Shown here in pieces: positions 32,494 through 41,203 of a stretch of 64,000 bases of DNA; position 1 is the first letter of the stretch, and each line of letters begins with the position of its first letter. The DNA lies in assembly GCF_001613045.1 (NCBI RefSeq), contig NZ_BDBP01000046.1, positions 1 to 64,000 of the forward strand. The letters run 5' to 3'. The notes under the pieces were generated by a model. That model made no database searches and was not told the origin of the DNA. It saw nothing but the letters and a program-made list of their open reading frames with translations. This DNA is from Nocardia lijiangensis NBRC 108240 (lineage in GTDB: Bacteria > Actinomycetota > Actinomycetes > Mycobacteriales > Mycobacteriaceae). The translations under genes and the position numbers were made by a program.

Positions 32494-33174
32494 GTGCGCG
32501 GCGGCCGGATGGACGGCCGCAAGCGCCGGTGGCGTCAGCACAAGATCGACCGCCGCGAGGAACTCGTCGACGGCACCCTCGCCGCTGTCCGCACCCGGGG
32601 CAGCAACGCGGGCATGGACGAGATCGCCGCGGAGATCGGCGTCTCCAAGACCGTGCTCTACCGATACTTCTCCGACAAGAACGACCTGGTCCACGCGACC
32701 ATGCAGCGGTTCATCGAGACCACCCTGATGCCGCGGGTCTACGGCGCGATCAGCCTCGACGCCGACGAGTTCGAGCTGGTGCGCACGGCGCTCGCGGCCT
32801 ACGTCGGCACGGTCGACGAGGACCCCGAGGTGTACCGCTTCATCATGGGCAGCGGCTCGGACGCGTCCTCGCTCGCCGAGTTCGAGAAGCTCTTCGCCGA
32901 GGTGGTCTCCGCGGTCATCGCGGACAAGGCGGGCGCGCTCGGCATCGACACCACGGGCGCGATGCTCTGGTCCTATGTGCTGGTCGGCGGCATCCAGCTG
33001 GCTACCCACTGGTGGACCACCGACAAGTCCATGTCCCGCGAGGAAGTCATCGACTACCTGACGATGATGGCCTGGAGCGCCATCGAGGGCATGGCTCGCG
33101 CGGGCGGCTCCCGCGAGACCTTCAGCAAACAGCAGCACGTGCTGCCCTCCCGGGAAACCGACGCACCCGCGTAA
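32494..33174 (+). CDS. TetR family transcriptional regulator (Rv0472c-like)
   Basis: A protein of 226 aa from the GTG used here. The HTH is DEIAAEIGVSKTVLYRYFSDKNDLVHATM (about residues 41-70), and WSYVLVGGIQLATHWWTTDKSMSREEVIDYL is a C-terminal segment shared with the mycobacterial protein at this place. Upstream of the GTG the frame stays open for 18 more codons to a CTG at 32440, which has GAGGGAG 7 nt ahead of it and gives STEDLVDIGERAERPAAVRG. No ATG, GTG or TTG lies in that extension, so the true start may be this CTG. It is divergent from DUF445. The ligand is unknown. Confidence 0.85.
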   Translation: MRGGRMDGRKRRWRQHKIDRREELVDGTLAAVRTRGSNAGMDEIAAEIGVSKTVLYRYFSDKNDLVHATMQRFIETTLMPRVYGAISLDADEFELVRTALAAYVGTVDEDPEVYRFIMGSGSDASSLAEFEKLFAEVVSAVIADKAGALGIDTTGAMLWSYVLVGGIQLATHWWTTDKSMSREEVIDYLTMMAWSAIEGMARAGGSRETFSKQQHVLPSRETDAPA

Positions 33175-33203
33175 CAGACACCGTCGGGCAAAGGCACACC
33201 TGA

Positions 33204-33228
33204 TACCCCCGGATGAAGTCCGGGGGTA
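33204..33228 (+). terminator. Terminator hairpin after the TetR gene
   Basis: A 10-bp perfect stem TACCCCCGGA/TCCGGGGGTA with a 5-nt loop, 29 bp after the TetR stop. Confidence 0.75.
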
Positions 33229-33410
33229 ACTCGCGCGCGCCCGCTGCGGAGGTTCACCTGTCTGTGACGGCGGGTTCGACAATGCCGCTCGGTTGGTTAG
33301 TCTGAACGCGAGCGGTGCCACAGTGGGGTGGGTCACCGCCCCGCGTGGCCACGCAAGCTCGCACTTGCGCGTCCCGTCGGCCCGACCGCGGCACCAATGG
33401 AGGTACCTCG

Positions 33411-34883
33411 ATGGCGAAGCAAGTGCCGACTTCCCGGCTCGCTCGCGGCACCAAGCTGGGTGCGGTGGCTGCCAGTTCGGTGTTGCGGACCCAGCGCACG
33501 AGGCTTTCCATGCGGGGCAGATCCGAGGCCGTGCGCGCCAAAATGGCCGAGGAGTCCATGATTCGCACCACCGAGCAGGTGGTCATGGTGCTGGGCACCA
33601 TGAAGGGCGTCGCCATGAAACTGGGACAGATGATGTCGGTGCTCGATCTGGACCTGGTGCCCGAGGATCATCGCGAACGGTTCCAGAAGCGGCTGGCCGT
33701 GCTGCGCAATGCCGCGCCGACCGTCTCGTTCGACGCCATGCGCCAGGTGATCGAGGAGGACTTCGGCCAGCCGCTCCCCGCGCTCTTCGCGGAGTTCGAT
33801 CCGGAGCCGATCGCGGCCGCCTCGATCGGCCAGGTGTACCGGGCCACGCTGCACGACGGCCGGGTTGTCGCGGTGAAAGTGCAGTACCCGGGCATCGATG
33901 CCGCGGTGCGCGCGGATCTGAAGAACCTCAACATGTTCCGCAAGGTGCTCACCTCCGCGATGCCGTGGGTCACCCCCGCCGTCCTCGACGAGCTCCGGCT
34001 GAACATGGAGAGCGAGCTCGACTATCAGGCCGAGGCCGTCACCCAGCTGCAGATCGCCGAGCTCTACGCGGGGCACCCGTTCATCGCGGTGCCGCGCTCG
34101 CTGCCCGAGCTCAGCACGACCCGGGTGCTGGTCAGCGAGTACCTGCCTGGCAAGGGCTTCGAGGAGCTGCGCCAGTTCCCGGAGGACGAGCGCAACAGGA
34201 TCGGCGAGATCATCTACCGGTTCTACGTCGGCTCGCTGTTCACCTTCAACGAATTCTGCGGCGACCCGCACCCCGGCAATGTGCTGCTCGTCGATGACGG
34301 CCGCGTCGGGTTCCTCGACTTCGGCCTGTTCAACCGGATGGACCCCGAGCATGTGCGATTCGAGCTGATCTGCCTGCGCGCGGCCGCAGAGGATCGCGCG
34401 GAAGACCTGCGCGAGTTGATGATTCAGCGCGGGGTGATCGACTCGCCGGAGGAGATCGGCGCCGAGGAATGCCTCGAATACGTGCTCGCGGCCTCGGAAT
34501 GGTGTCTGGTCGACGAGGAACTCACCATCACGCCGGAACTGGCCAGCGGGGCGTTCCTGCTCGCGGTGGACCCGCGCGCCAGCGAGTTCGCCGGGATGAA
34601 GCAGCAGAACCTGCCGCCGGAGCACCTGTTCTCCCGCCGCGCCGACTTCCTCACCTTCGGCATGCTCGGCCAGCTCAACGCCACCGCGAACTGGCATCGG
34701 ATCTCGCGCGAGTGGCTCTACGACGAACCGCCGGTGACCGACATGGGCAAGGCGCACCAGCAGTGGCTGGCCGAGAATCCTCCGCCCGCCACGACCAAGA
34801 CCGCGCGGCCGCGCGGCGCGACCACAACCGAGAAAGCCGCGGCGAAGAAGACGCGGCAGCCAAGGACCGGGCGAAAAGCCTGA
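33411..34883 (+). CDS. ABC1/ADCK (UbiB-like) atypical kinase family protein
   Basis: A protein of 490 aa. The family markers appear in order: KLGQ motif (VAMKLGQMMSV, residues 70-73), the Ala-rich loop AAASIGQVY that replaces the Gly-rich loop, VAVKVQYPG (Lys156), MESELDYQAEA, then FCGDPHPGNVLL and the LDFG metal motif VGFLDFGLF. The C-terminus ends in a Lys/Arg/Ala tail. In other organisms these proteins act as ATPases or kinases in quinone and lipid metabolism; here no partner is given by the neighbours. The ATG at 33411 has GGAGGT 8 nt upstream. Confidence 0.9.
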   Translation: MAKQVPTSRLARGTKLGAVAASSVLRTQRTRLSMRGRSEAVRAKMAEESMIRTTEQVVMVLGTMKGVAMKLGQMMSVLDLDLVPEDHRERFQKRLAVLRNAAPTVSFDAMRQVIEEDFGQPLPALFAEFDPEPIAAASIGQVYRATLHDGRVVAVKVQYPGIDAAVRADLKNLNMFRKVLTSAMPWVTPAVLDELRLNMESELDYQAEAVTQLQIAELYAGHPFIAVPRSLPELSTTRVLVSEYLPGKGFEELRQFPEDERNRIGEIIYRFYVGSLFTFNEFCGDPHPGNVLLVDDGRVGFLDFGLFNRMDPEHVRFELICLRAAAEDRAEDLRELMIQRGVIDSPEEIGAEECLEYVLAASEWCLVDEELTITPELASGAFLLAVDPRASEFAGMKQQNLPPEHLFSRRADFLTFGMLGQLNATANWHRISREWLYDEPPVTDMGKAHQQWLAENPPPATTKTARPRGATTTEKAAAKKTRQPRTGRKA

Positions 34884-34917
34884 GTCACCCTCCGCTTCGA
34901 CCAGGAGTGAAGAACAC

Positions 34918-36168
34918 ATGCCAGACAACCGCGAATTCGATATCGCCCTGTTCGGCGCGACGGGTTTCGTCGGCAAGCTCACCGCGCAGTATCTGCTCGA
35001 CGCGGCGCCCTCCGACGCGCGCATCGCGCTGGCGGGCCGCTCGCTGGACAAGCTGACCAAGGTCCGCGAGGAGCTGGGCCCGAAGGCCGCGTCGTGGGAT
35101 CTGGTGGTCGCCGACTCGACCGATCAGGCCGCGCTCGACGCGCTGGCCGCGCGCACCAAGGTCGTGGTGACCACGGTCGGCCCGTACCTGCGCTACGGAC
35201 TGCCGCTGGTCGCCGCCTGCGCGAAAGCCGGCACCCACTACGCCGATCTCACCGGCGAGCCGCTGTTCATCCGCGAGGCCATCGACGCCTACCACGACGA
35301 GGCCGCGCGCACCGGCGCGAAGATCGTCAATTCCTGTGGGTACGACTCGATTCCGTCCGATCTGAGCGTGTACCAGCTGTACCGGAGCACGGTCGCGGAC
35401 AACACCGGCGAGCTGACCGACACCACGCTGATCGCCTCGCTCAAGGGCGGCGTCAGCGGCGGCACCATCGATTCGGGCCGGGCCATGATGGAGGCCATCG
35501 CCGCCGATTCCAGCAAGGCCTCGGTGCTGTCGCACCCGTATTCGCTGAGCCCCGACAAGTCGATGGACCCCGCCGTGGGCCGCCAGTCCGATCAAGCACT
35601 GCAGCGCGCGAGCAACATCGACCCGAGCCTGGACGGCTGGGTCAGCACCTTCGTGATGGCCGCGCACAACACCAAGATCGTGCGCCGCAGCAACGGCCTG
35701 CTCGGCTGGCCGTACGGCAAGAACTTCCGCTACCGCGAGGTGATGAGCGCGGGCAAGTCGGCGGCGGCGCCGCTGGTCGCGGCGGGCATGGCAGGCGGCA
35801 TCGTGGCCACCATGGCCACCGGTGCGCTGCTGTCGCGAGTCTCGGTGGGCCGCAAGCTGCTCGACCGGGTGCTGCCGAAGCCGGGCACGGGCCCGAGCGA
35901 GGAGGCCCGGCGCAGCGGCTGGTTCACCATGAAGACCTACGCGCACACCACCTCCGGCGCGAAGTACGTGGCGACGTTCGCCGGGCAGGGCGACCCCGGC
36001 TACCAGGCGACCGCGGTCATGCTCGGCGAAGCCGGGCTGTGCCTGGCCTTCGACACCGACAAGCAGCCCGAGCTGGCGGGCATCCTCACCCCGGCCGCGG
36101 CCATGGGTGACGCACTGACCGACCGGCTGCGTGCGGCGGACATGACCATCGAGGTGCAGCGGGCCTGA
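34918..36168 (+). CDS. Saccharopine dehydrogenase-like / trans-acting enoyl reductase family protein
   Basis: A protein of 416 aa. N-terminal NAD(P)-binding motif ALFGATGFVGKLTAQYLL (residues 10-27), then ALAGRSLDKL, VVTTVGPYLRYGLPLVAACAKAGTHYADLTGE and SCGYDSIPSDLSVY. A hydrophobic segment at about 275-310 (APLVAAGMAGGIVATMATGALL) suggests membrane association. The family includes the mycobacterial trans-acting enoyl reductase, which acts on phthiocerol/glycolipid precursors, but that exact role cannot be claimed. It follows the ABC1 gene by 34 bp and leads into a methyltransferase gene, so a lipid-modifying operon is possible. Confidence 0.88.
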   Translation: MPDNREFDIALFGATGFVGKLTAQYLLDAAPSDARIALAGRSLDKLTKVREELGPKAASWDLVVADSTDQAALDALAARTKVVVTTVGPYLRYGLPLVAACAKAGTHYADLTGEPLFIREAIDAYHDEAARTGAKIVNSCGYDSIPSDLSVYQLYRSTVADNTGELTDTTLIASLKGGVSGGTIDSGRAMMEAIAADSSKASVLSHPYSLSPDKSMDPAVGRQSDQALQRASNIDPSLDGWVSTFVMAAHNTKIVRRSNGLLGWPYGKNFRYREVMSAGKSAAAPLVAAGMAGGIVATMATGALLSRVSVGRKLLDRVLPKPGTGPSEEARRSGWFTMKTYAHTTSGAKYVATFAGQGDPGYQATAVMLGEAGLCLAFDTDKQPELAGILTPAAAMGDALTDRLRAADMTIEVQRA

Positions 36169-36239
36169 ATCAGGCTGCCGCACCACGATTTCCACGGTCT
36201 AGGAGCTGTTGTGCACGACAAGTCCGGGAGGGCGGCGCG

Positions 36240-36872
36240 GTGAACCTGGCCCGCCGCACCATGAATCACCCGGCGGTGGCCGCCGTCTACGAGCGCGCGT
36301 GGCGACCGACGCTGTTCTACCTGGCCAGCGGCCGCAGCACCGCGTCCGATCGCCGCGACGCGGTCGGCACGCTGCGGCTGGCCGGGGACAAGAAGGTGCT
36401 CGACATCGCTTGCGGTCCGGGGAATTTCACCAGGTACCTGAGCGAATCGCTGGCCGAGGGCGGCTATGCCGTCGGCGTGGACTATTCCGAGCCGATGCTG
36501 GCGCGCGCGGTGGCCGACAACGCGGGCCCGCGCGTCGGCTACCTGCGCGGGGATGCCCGTGCGCTGCCGTTCACCGACGGCGCCTTCGACGCGGTGTGCT
36601 GTTTCGGGGCTCTCTATCTGATCCCCGATCCGCTCGCCGCCACCCGGGAGATGGTGCGCGTGCTCGCCCCCGGCGGCCGCATCGCCATCACCACCAGCCA
36701 TCGCGCCGACACCCCGTTCGGGCACGCGAGCCGAATCGTCGGCGGCTGGAGCGGTTTGCGGGTGTTCGACCACGAGACCTTCCCGAACCTGTTCCGCGAA
36801 CTCGGGCTGGTCGAGATCGATCAGACGGTGCACCGGCTGTTGCAGTACGTCAGCGCCACCCGTCCGGCCTGA
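36240..36872 (+). CDS. SAM-dependent methyltransferase (UbiE/type 11 family)
   Basis: A protein of 210 aa starting at a GTG. Motif I KVLDIACGPGNFTRYLSE (about 52-69) is followed by VGVDYSEPMLARAV, YLRGDARALPFTDGAFDAVCCFGALYLIPDP and RVLAPGGRIAITTSH. It belongs to the type 11 group acting on lipids or small molecules. The last ~20 bases of the gene form the beginning of a 94-bp direct repeat (36852-37039), so its 3' end is duplicated downstream. It is 72 bp from the preceding reductase and on the same strand. Confidence 0.88.
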   Translation: MNLARRTMNHPAVAAVYERAWRPTLFYLASGRSTASDRRDAVGTLRLAGDKKVLDIACGPGNFTRYLSESLAEGGYAVGVDYSEPMLARAVADNAGPRVGYLRGDARALPFTDGAFDAVCCFGALYLIPDPLAATREMVRVLAPGGRIAITTSHRADTPFGHASRIVGGWSGLRVFDHETFPNLFRELGLVEIDQTVHRLLQYVSATRPA

Positions 36873-37039
36873 GCGGAAGGCCAGGGCAGCTTGCCCTTTC
36901 GATCAGCTTGCCGGAGCCGCCTGTGACGCAGAGAGTCTCGGGCGGCAGCGCCACCCGTCCAGCCCGATCGGAAGGCCATGGCGGCTTGCCCTTTCGGTGC
37001 CAACGTGCCGGAGCTGCCTGTGGCGCACAGCGTCTCGGG
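36852..37039. repeat. 94-bp direct repeat starting inside the methyltransferase 3' end
   Basis: Unit 1 (36852-36945) and unit 2 (36946-37039) are adjacent and imperfect. Both open with CAGCGCCACCCGTCC and close with GTCTCGGGCGG. The first 21 bases of unit 1 are the last codons and stop of the methyltransferase gene. Confidence 0.8.
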
Positions 37040-37057
37040 CGGCTCCGGTGGCGGGGC

Positions 37058-37261
37058 TCAGTCGGACTGTTCGTCGGATACCGGGACTCGGCTCAGCTCG
37101 ACCATCCGTTGCAGCACCGAGGGCGCGACCGCGAAATCGAGTTCCGTGCCGCCGTTTTCGAAGACGTAGGTCAGGTAGTCGTCGCTGTGCAATGCGGCGC
37201 GCCGGACCGAGCAGTGCTCGCCGACGACTACCCAGCCACCGATGGTCAACTGATCGAGCAT
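37058..37261 (-). CDS. Small protein of unknown function
   Basis: A protein of 67 aa starting MLDQLTIGGWVVVGEHCSVRR, with YVFENGGTELDFAVAPSVLQRMVELS in the second half. GGGAGG stands directly upstream of the ATG at 37261, and the protein is neither basic nor low-complexity, so it looks real. It lies head-to-tail between the 94-bp repeat and the GntR gene. I do not know the family. Confidence 0.6.
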   Translation of the reverse strand: MLDQLTIGGWVVVGEHCSVRRAALHSDDYLTYVFENGGTELDFAVAPSVLQRMVELSRVPVSDEQSD

Positions 37262-37364
37262 CGCACCTCCCACCCTCCGGCCTAGGCCATTCCCTGGCGT
37301 GGCGGACTATTCCAGGCGTGATCCCGCCTTGTCAACGGCATCACGGCGCGTCATCGACCGCGTG

Positions 37365-38111
37365 TCACACGCCTCGGACGGAGTATTCCTGGCGGAATAC
37401 CCATGATTCGGGCGGATAGATGCCCTCGTCGAACTGCAGCACCGCGCCGTCTGCATCGAGCGCGGTGAGCCGGTACACCAGCACCGCGGACGTGCGGGCC
37501 AGCAGCAACCGCTTGCGCTCCTCCGAGGTCGCCAGCCGGGCGCTGACCTGATCGAACACCGACGCCACCCGGCGACCGGTCACCGCCTCCAGATAGGTGG
37601 CGGTGCCGCCGGGTAGCCGCTGGGTGTCGAGCAGCCGATCCGCGACGTCGGCGAGCTCGCCGGAGAACCAGGACGTCGAGAGCTCGGCGTCGCCGTTGGT
37701 CCCGGTGAACAATCGCCTGCGAGCGATCACCTCGCTACCGGTCGCGAGACCGAGCGCGTCGGTCACGTATTCCGGGCCGTCGACCAGTTCCGCGGCGAGG
37801 ATGTCGACCGGCTCGCGCTCGGCGTACATCGCGCCGTACTGCCGTGCCCGCCCGGCGGATTCGCGCACCAGCGGGACGGCGTCCGGGCCGCGCACGAAGG
37901 TCCCCGACCCACGCCGGGATTCCACCAATCCTTGCTGGCGCAACGTATTCAGCGCCTTGGCTGCCGTCGGCCGCGCGACCTTCCACACGACGGCGAGCTC
38001 TCGTTCGGAGGGCACCTCGGCGCCGGGAGCGAGTTCGCCGCGCTCGATCTGGTCGCGGATGTACCCCGAAATCTGCTGATACTTCGGGAGTACTTCTTCG
38101 ATGTCGGGCAC
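37365..38111 (-). CDS. GntR family transcriptional regulator with UTRA domain (HutC type)
   Basis: A protein of 248 aa. The N-terminal winged helix is KYQQISGYIRDQIERGELAPGAEVPSERELAVVWKVARPTAAKALNTLRQQGLVESRRGSGTFV (about 8-72). The C-terminal UTRA ligand domain shows ALGLATGSEVIARRRLF, TSWFSGELADVADRL and RLTALDADGAVLQFDEGIYPP. The GTG at 38111 gives the standard length; the long upstream frame is antisense. It is divergent from the PE/PPE-like trio and may control it. The ligand is unknown. Confidence 0.88.
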   Translation of the reverse strand: MPDIEEVLPKYQQISGYIRDQIERGELAPGAEVPSERELAVVWKVARPTAAKALNTLRQQGLVESRRGSGTFVRGPDAVPLVRESAGRARQYGAMYAEREPVDILAAELVDGPEYVTDALGLATGSEVIARRRLFTGTNGDAELSTSWFSGELADVADRLLDTQRLPGGTATYLEAVTGRRVASVFDQVSARLATSEERKRLLLARTSAVLVYRLTALDADGAVLQFDEGIYPPESWVFRQEYSVRGV

Positions 38112-38306
38112 CGAACGCCTTCCGCTCCGGGATCTGCCAATACTTCCGGTCAGTGTAACCAGCCCGCGAACCCTGCCCGGCCGCCGACCGTGCGCCACAT
38201 CACAGCAGGTGCACGGGGGAAAGCCGGCAACGGGGGTGGTTACCCAACGGTAGAGTGCCGACCAGTATGGCCGTGGGTGTGGGCCTAGCAGAAGGGGGCG
38301 ACCCAG

Positions 38307-38699
38307 ATGGCGGTGCCGGATACGGGGCAGGGGCTGGCCAGGGGGCTGTATGCGGCGGCCGTCGGCACGGACGGCGGCGAACGTTTCGAGCTGGCCGAGG
38401 ATGTCGCCGAGAACCTCGCCGCGGCTTGCGACCGGCTGGTCGACGACCTGCGAAAGGCCATGGCCACAGGATATTCGGTCACCGAGGTCGGCGGGTTTCC
38501 CGACCTGCCGACCGGCCGCGGCCTCGCCGCCGGGTTCAGCGACAAAGGTCAGCAGTTCCTCGACACCGTGGCCGCTTTTCAGGAGACCGCGCTGCTCTTC
38601 AAAGCGGCGTACCTCGCGGCGGGCCGTAAACTCCAGGACGCGGAAGCGGCGCACCGGGCCGCGCTCGAGCTGGTCACCGACTATCTGGATCCGCGATGA
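38307..38699 (+). CDS. PE/Esx-like helical protein of an orphan ESX locus
   Basis: A protein of 130 aa, almost wholly alpha-helical. ELAEDVAENLAAACDRLVDDLRKAM forms the first helix and QFLDTVAAFQETALLFKAAYLAAGRKLQDAEAAHRAALELV the second; the turn is around VTEVGGFPDLPTG. This hairpin shape, the small size and the place ahead of a PPE-like and an EspG-like gene suggest a type VII secretion substrate partner of the PE or EspC kind. No clear WXG or YxxxD/E signal is visible. GGGGGCG precedes the ATG. Confidence 0.6.
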   Translation: MAVPDTGQGLARGLYAAAVGTDGGERFELAEDVAENLAAACDRLVDDLRKAMATGYSVTEVGGFPDLPTGRGLAAGFSDKGQQFLDTVAAFQETALLFKAAYLAAGRKLQDAEAAHRAALELVTDYLDPR

Positions 38700-38733
38700 C
38701 CGCGCGCGAGTCCGGAATGCGGAGGTGGTGACC

Positions 38734-39381
38734 GTGGTGGACGCCGCGGCGAGAGCTGCCGCCGACGAGATCAGGGTGCAACAACGCGCACTCGCCGCGT
38801 CCGCCGGAACATCCAGCGGTGGAACGGATCCCGCCTACGCGCAGGAGCGGGAGCGGTTCGGCGCCTACACCCACGTGGAGATCTGGGACCGGGTGCACGA
38901 AGCGCTCGATCCCGGCGCGCTCGGCGAGACGGCCGCCGCATGGCAGGCCAACGCCGACGCGGTCGCCGACGCCTTCCAGACCTTCGCCGACGCCGCCGAT
39001 CGCGAATTCGCCCGCTGGGCAGGACGATCCGCCGAGGCGGCGCAGCGCGCGACCAGGGAGTTCATCCGGGCTGGTGTCGAAGCGCACGACGTCTGCCGTG
39101 CCGTGCAGCGCCTCATGGAGCTCAATCGCGATGCGGCACAGACCATCCGCGCCGCGATCCCGCAGCCGCTGCGCTATGTGCCGCTGGACGACCCGGCCGC
39201 CGAGTCCGTGTACGGCGGTCGCCGCCGAATGGACCACGACCTGGCCGCCGCGACGGCCGAGGCCGACGTCCAGGACACCATGACCTACGTCTACACCCCG
39301 ACCATGCCCGCCTCCGGCGACAGCGTGCCCCGGTTCACCCCGCCGCACGCCCCCTCCGACGGCGGGGGCGGCGCACGGTGA
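38734..39381 (+). CDS. PPE-like ESX substrate protein
   Basis: A protein of 215 aa starting at a GTG with GGAGG 8 nt upstream. The N-terminal half is helical (ADEIRVQQRALAAS, then WDRVHEALDPGALGETAAAWQANADAVADAFQTFADAADREFARWAG) and resembles the helical bundle of PPE/WXG100 proteins, with RAVQRLMELNRDAAQTIRAAI closing it. The C-terminus is acidic and Pro-rich. The stop overlaps the GTG of the EspG-like gene as GTGA. With the gene before it, it would make a heterodimer recognised by EspG. The family call is inferred from shape and context. Confidence 0.6.
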   Translation: MVDAAARAAADEIRVQQRALAASAGTSSGGTDPAYAQERERFGAYTHVEIWDRVHEALDPGALGETAAAWQANADAVADAFQTFADAADREFARWAGRSAEAAQRATREFIRAGVEAHDVCRAVQRLMELNRDAAQTIRAAIPQPLRYVPLDDPAAESVYGGRRRMDHDLAAATAEADVQDTMTYVYTPTMPASGDSVPRFTPPHAPSDGGGGAR

Positions 39382-40103
39382 GATGGGTCCTCACCCCGGA
39401 CGAATTCACGCATGTCTGGGAAAGCGAAACGAACCTGGACAGGCGACCGTATCCGATCAACATGGTGCCGTCGTCCACCGTGCGCACCGAAACCGAATAC
39501 GCCGCACTGCGTTTGCCGCAGCGGTTCGCCAGGCAGGCCGACCCGGATCTGGCCGCCGCGCTGATGCTGTGCGCCCGCACCGACGCCACCACGATCACCA
39601 TCTCCGGTGAGCGCAGCGCGCCGGGACGCAACGGCAGCGCCCCCGAGGACGACCGCATCCTTGCGTTCGCCGCGATCGTGCACAAGCACGCGGGCGTGCT
39701 GGTCGCCACGCCGGACAGGGTGATCGTGCAGATGTGCCATGTGCGCAACCTCGGCCAGCGCTTGGTGCAGGTGATCGGCTCGGCGCAGCCGGGACGGCTC
39801 GGCGCGATGCGCGAGCCGCAGGACGCGGTGCTCACCACCGAACCGTCCGATGCATCGGCCAACGGCCAGCGCGGCGCCGCCCGCTTCCGGCAGACGTTGC
39901 GCAAGCCGGTGGATTGCCGCGGGTTCATCACCGTGACCGTGGACCCGGACAATCCGATGTCCCCGCCGACGCGCCACCGCACCTGGCTCGATTTCACCGG
40001 CGACGGCCGCTACCTGCTGACCACCTCGCACGATCTGAGCCTCACACCGGTCTCCGACGACGATTTCGCCGTGCAGTTGCTGCGGCTCGCCCAGATCCGC
40101 TGA
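39378..40103 (+). CDS. EspG-family ESX chaperone
   Basis: A protein of 241 aa. It opens MRWVLTPDEFTHVWESETNLDRRPYPI, the typical EspG start, and continues with ALMLCARTDATTITISGERS, GVLVATPDRVIVQMCHVRNLGQRLVQVI and a C-terminal YLLTTSHDLSLTPVSDDDFAVQLLRLA. EspG proteins bind PE-PPE pairs in the cytosol and guide them to the type VII secretion channel. The GTG start overlaps the PPE-like stop by 4 nt. No EccB/C/D/E or MycP genes are present here, so the trio must use a secretion machine encoded elsewhere. Confidence 0.85.
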   Translation: MRWVLTPDEFTHVWESETNLDRRPYPINMVPSSTVRTETEYAALRLPQRFARQADPDLAAALMLCARTDATTITISGERSAPGRNGSAPEDDRILAFAAIVHKHAGVLVATPDRVIVQMCHVRNLGQRLVQVIGSAQPGRLGAMREPQDAVLTTEPSDASANGQRGAARFRQTLRKPVDCRGFITVTVDPDNPMSPPTRHRTWLDFTGDGRYLLTTSHDLSLTPVSDDDFAVQLLRLAQIR

Positions 40104-40149
40104 CGCCGAACCCCGTGCCGGGCGCCGACGGACGTGATAAGTGTGGTCG

Positions 40150-40995
40150 ATGGTGAAGCACTGGTCTGTTCCGGTCACCGAGGCCCTGAAAGCCGACGGT
40201 TTGCAGATCGCGGAGCTCGCGACCTCGTCGACTCCAGGATTCACCGGGGACAAGAAGAAAGCCGAAGAGTTGCTGATCAAGCGCGGCGAGGCGCTGTCGG
40301 TACTGCAGGAGAAGCTCTACGCCAACGGGCGCTCCGGCGACAAGCGCAGCGTGCTGCTGGTATTGCAGGGCATGGACACCGCGGGCAAGGGCGGCATCGT
40401 CCGGCACGTCATCGGTTCGGTGGACCCGCAGGGCGTCGACCACGCGGCCTTCGGCGTCCCGACCGACGAGGAACGACGCCACCACTACCTGTGGCGCATC
40501 CGCAACGCACTGCCGCGCGGCGGTCAGATCGGCGTGTTCGACCGCTCGCACTACGAGGACGTGCTCGTGGTGCGGGTGCACGACCTCGTGCCGCGCGAGG
40601 ACTGGGAGCCACGCTACGACGAGATCAACCAGTTCGAGCGCGAGCTGATCGGTGAAGGCATCACGCTGGTGAAGGTCGCCATGTTCGTCTCGCTGGACGA
40701 GCAGAAGAAGCGGCTGCGCCAGCGGCTGGAGCGTCAGGACAAGTACTGGAAGTTCAATCCCGCCGACATCGATGACCGCGCCTACTGGCCTGCGTACCAC
40801 GAGGCGTACCAGGACATGCTCGACCGCACGTCCACCGCCGACGCGCCCTGGTACGTGCTGCCCGCCGACCACAAGTGGTACGCCCGCCTCGCGGTCACCG
40901 AACTGCTCATCGATGCACTGGAGACACTGAAACTCGACTGGCCTCCAGCACATTTCGACATCGCCGAACAACTCCGCCGCTTGGAGCAGGTCTGA
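40150..40995 (+). CDS. Polyphosphate kinase 2 family protein
   Basis: A protein of 281 aa (284 from the GTG at 40141). The PPK2 Walker A GMDTAGKGG is at residues 74-82, followed by FGVPTDEERRHHYLWRIRNALPRGGQIGVFDRSHYEDVLVVRVH with the Walker B DRSHYED. RYWKF-like ERQDKYWKFNPADIDDRAYWPAYHEAYQDMLDRTST matches the lid region. It should transfer phosphate from polyphosphate to a nucleotide (class I or III by length). It is convergent with the LexA-like gene and unlinked to ppx in this window. Confidence 0.92.
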   Translation: MVKHWSVPVTEALKADGLQIAELATSSTPGFTGDKKKAEELLIKRGEALSVLQEKLYANGRSGDKRSVLLVLQGMDTAGKGGIVRHVIGSVDPQGVDHAAFGVPTDEERRHHYLWRIRNALPRGGQIGVFDRSHYEDVLVVRVHDLVPREDWEPRYDEINQFERELIGEGITLVKVAMFVSLDEQKKRLRQRLERQDKYWKFNPADIDDRAYWPAYHEAYQDMLDRTSTADAPWYVLPADHKWYARLAVTELLIDALETLKLDWPPAHFDIAEQLRRLEQV

Positions 40996-41160
40996 GCTTC
41001 GGACCCGGTGCTGCTCGCGCGGCCGGAGATACTTGCGCAGGCCGCCGCGGAAATCCATGCCGCGCTGGGTGTTGTGCGGCCGAGTGCTGCGAAATAGATG
41101 TCCGCGGAGATAACACAACAGCCGAGGCAGGCAGACATCTCGAACAGCTCCGCCTCGGCC

Positions 41161-41199
41161 GAGCGGCCCCCGTCTGTCCCCTCCTGGCGGGGGCCGCTC
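41161..41199. terminator. Bidirectional terminator between PPK2 and the LexA-like gene
   Basis: A 12-bp perfect stem (41161-41172 with 41188-41199) and a 15-nt loop, 5 bp before the LexA-like stop. The rest of 40996-41160 shows nothing. Confidence 0.8.
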
Positions 41200-41203
41200 C
41201 TCG

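Noticed and set aside
33333..35060. 575-codon minus frame over the ABC1 kinase and reductase genes
   Set aside because: It spans two real + strand genes and shows no domain.
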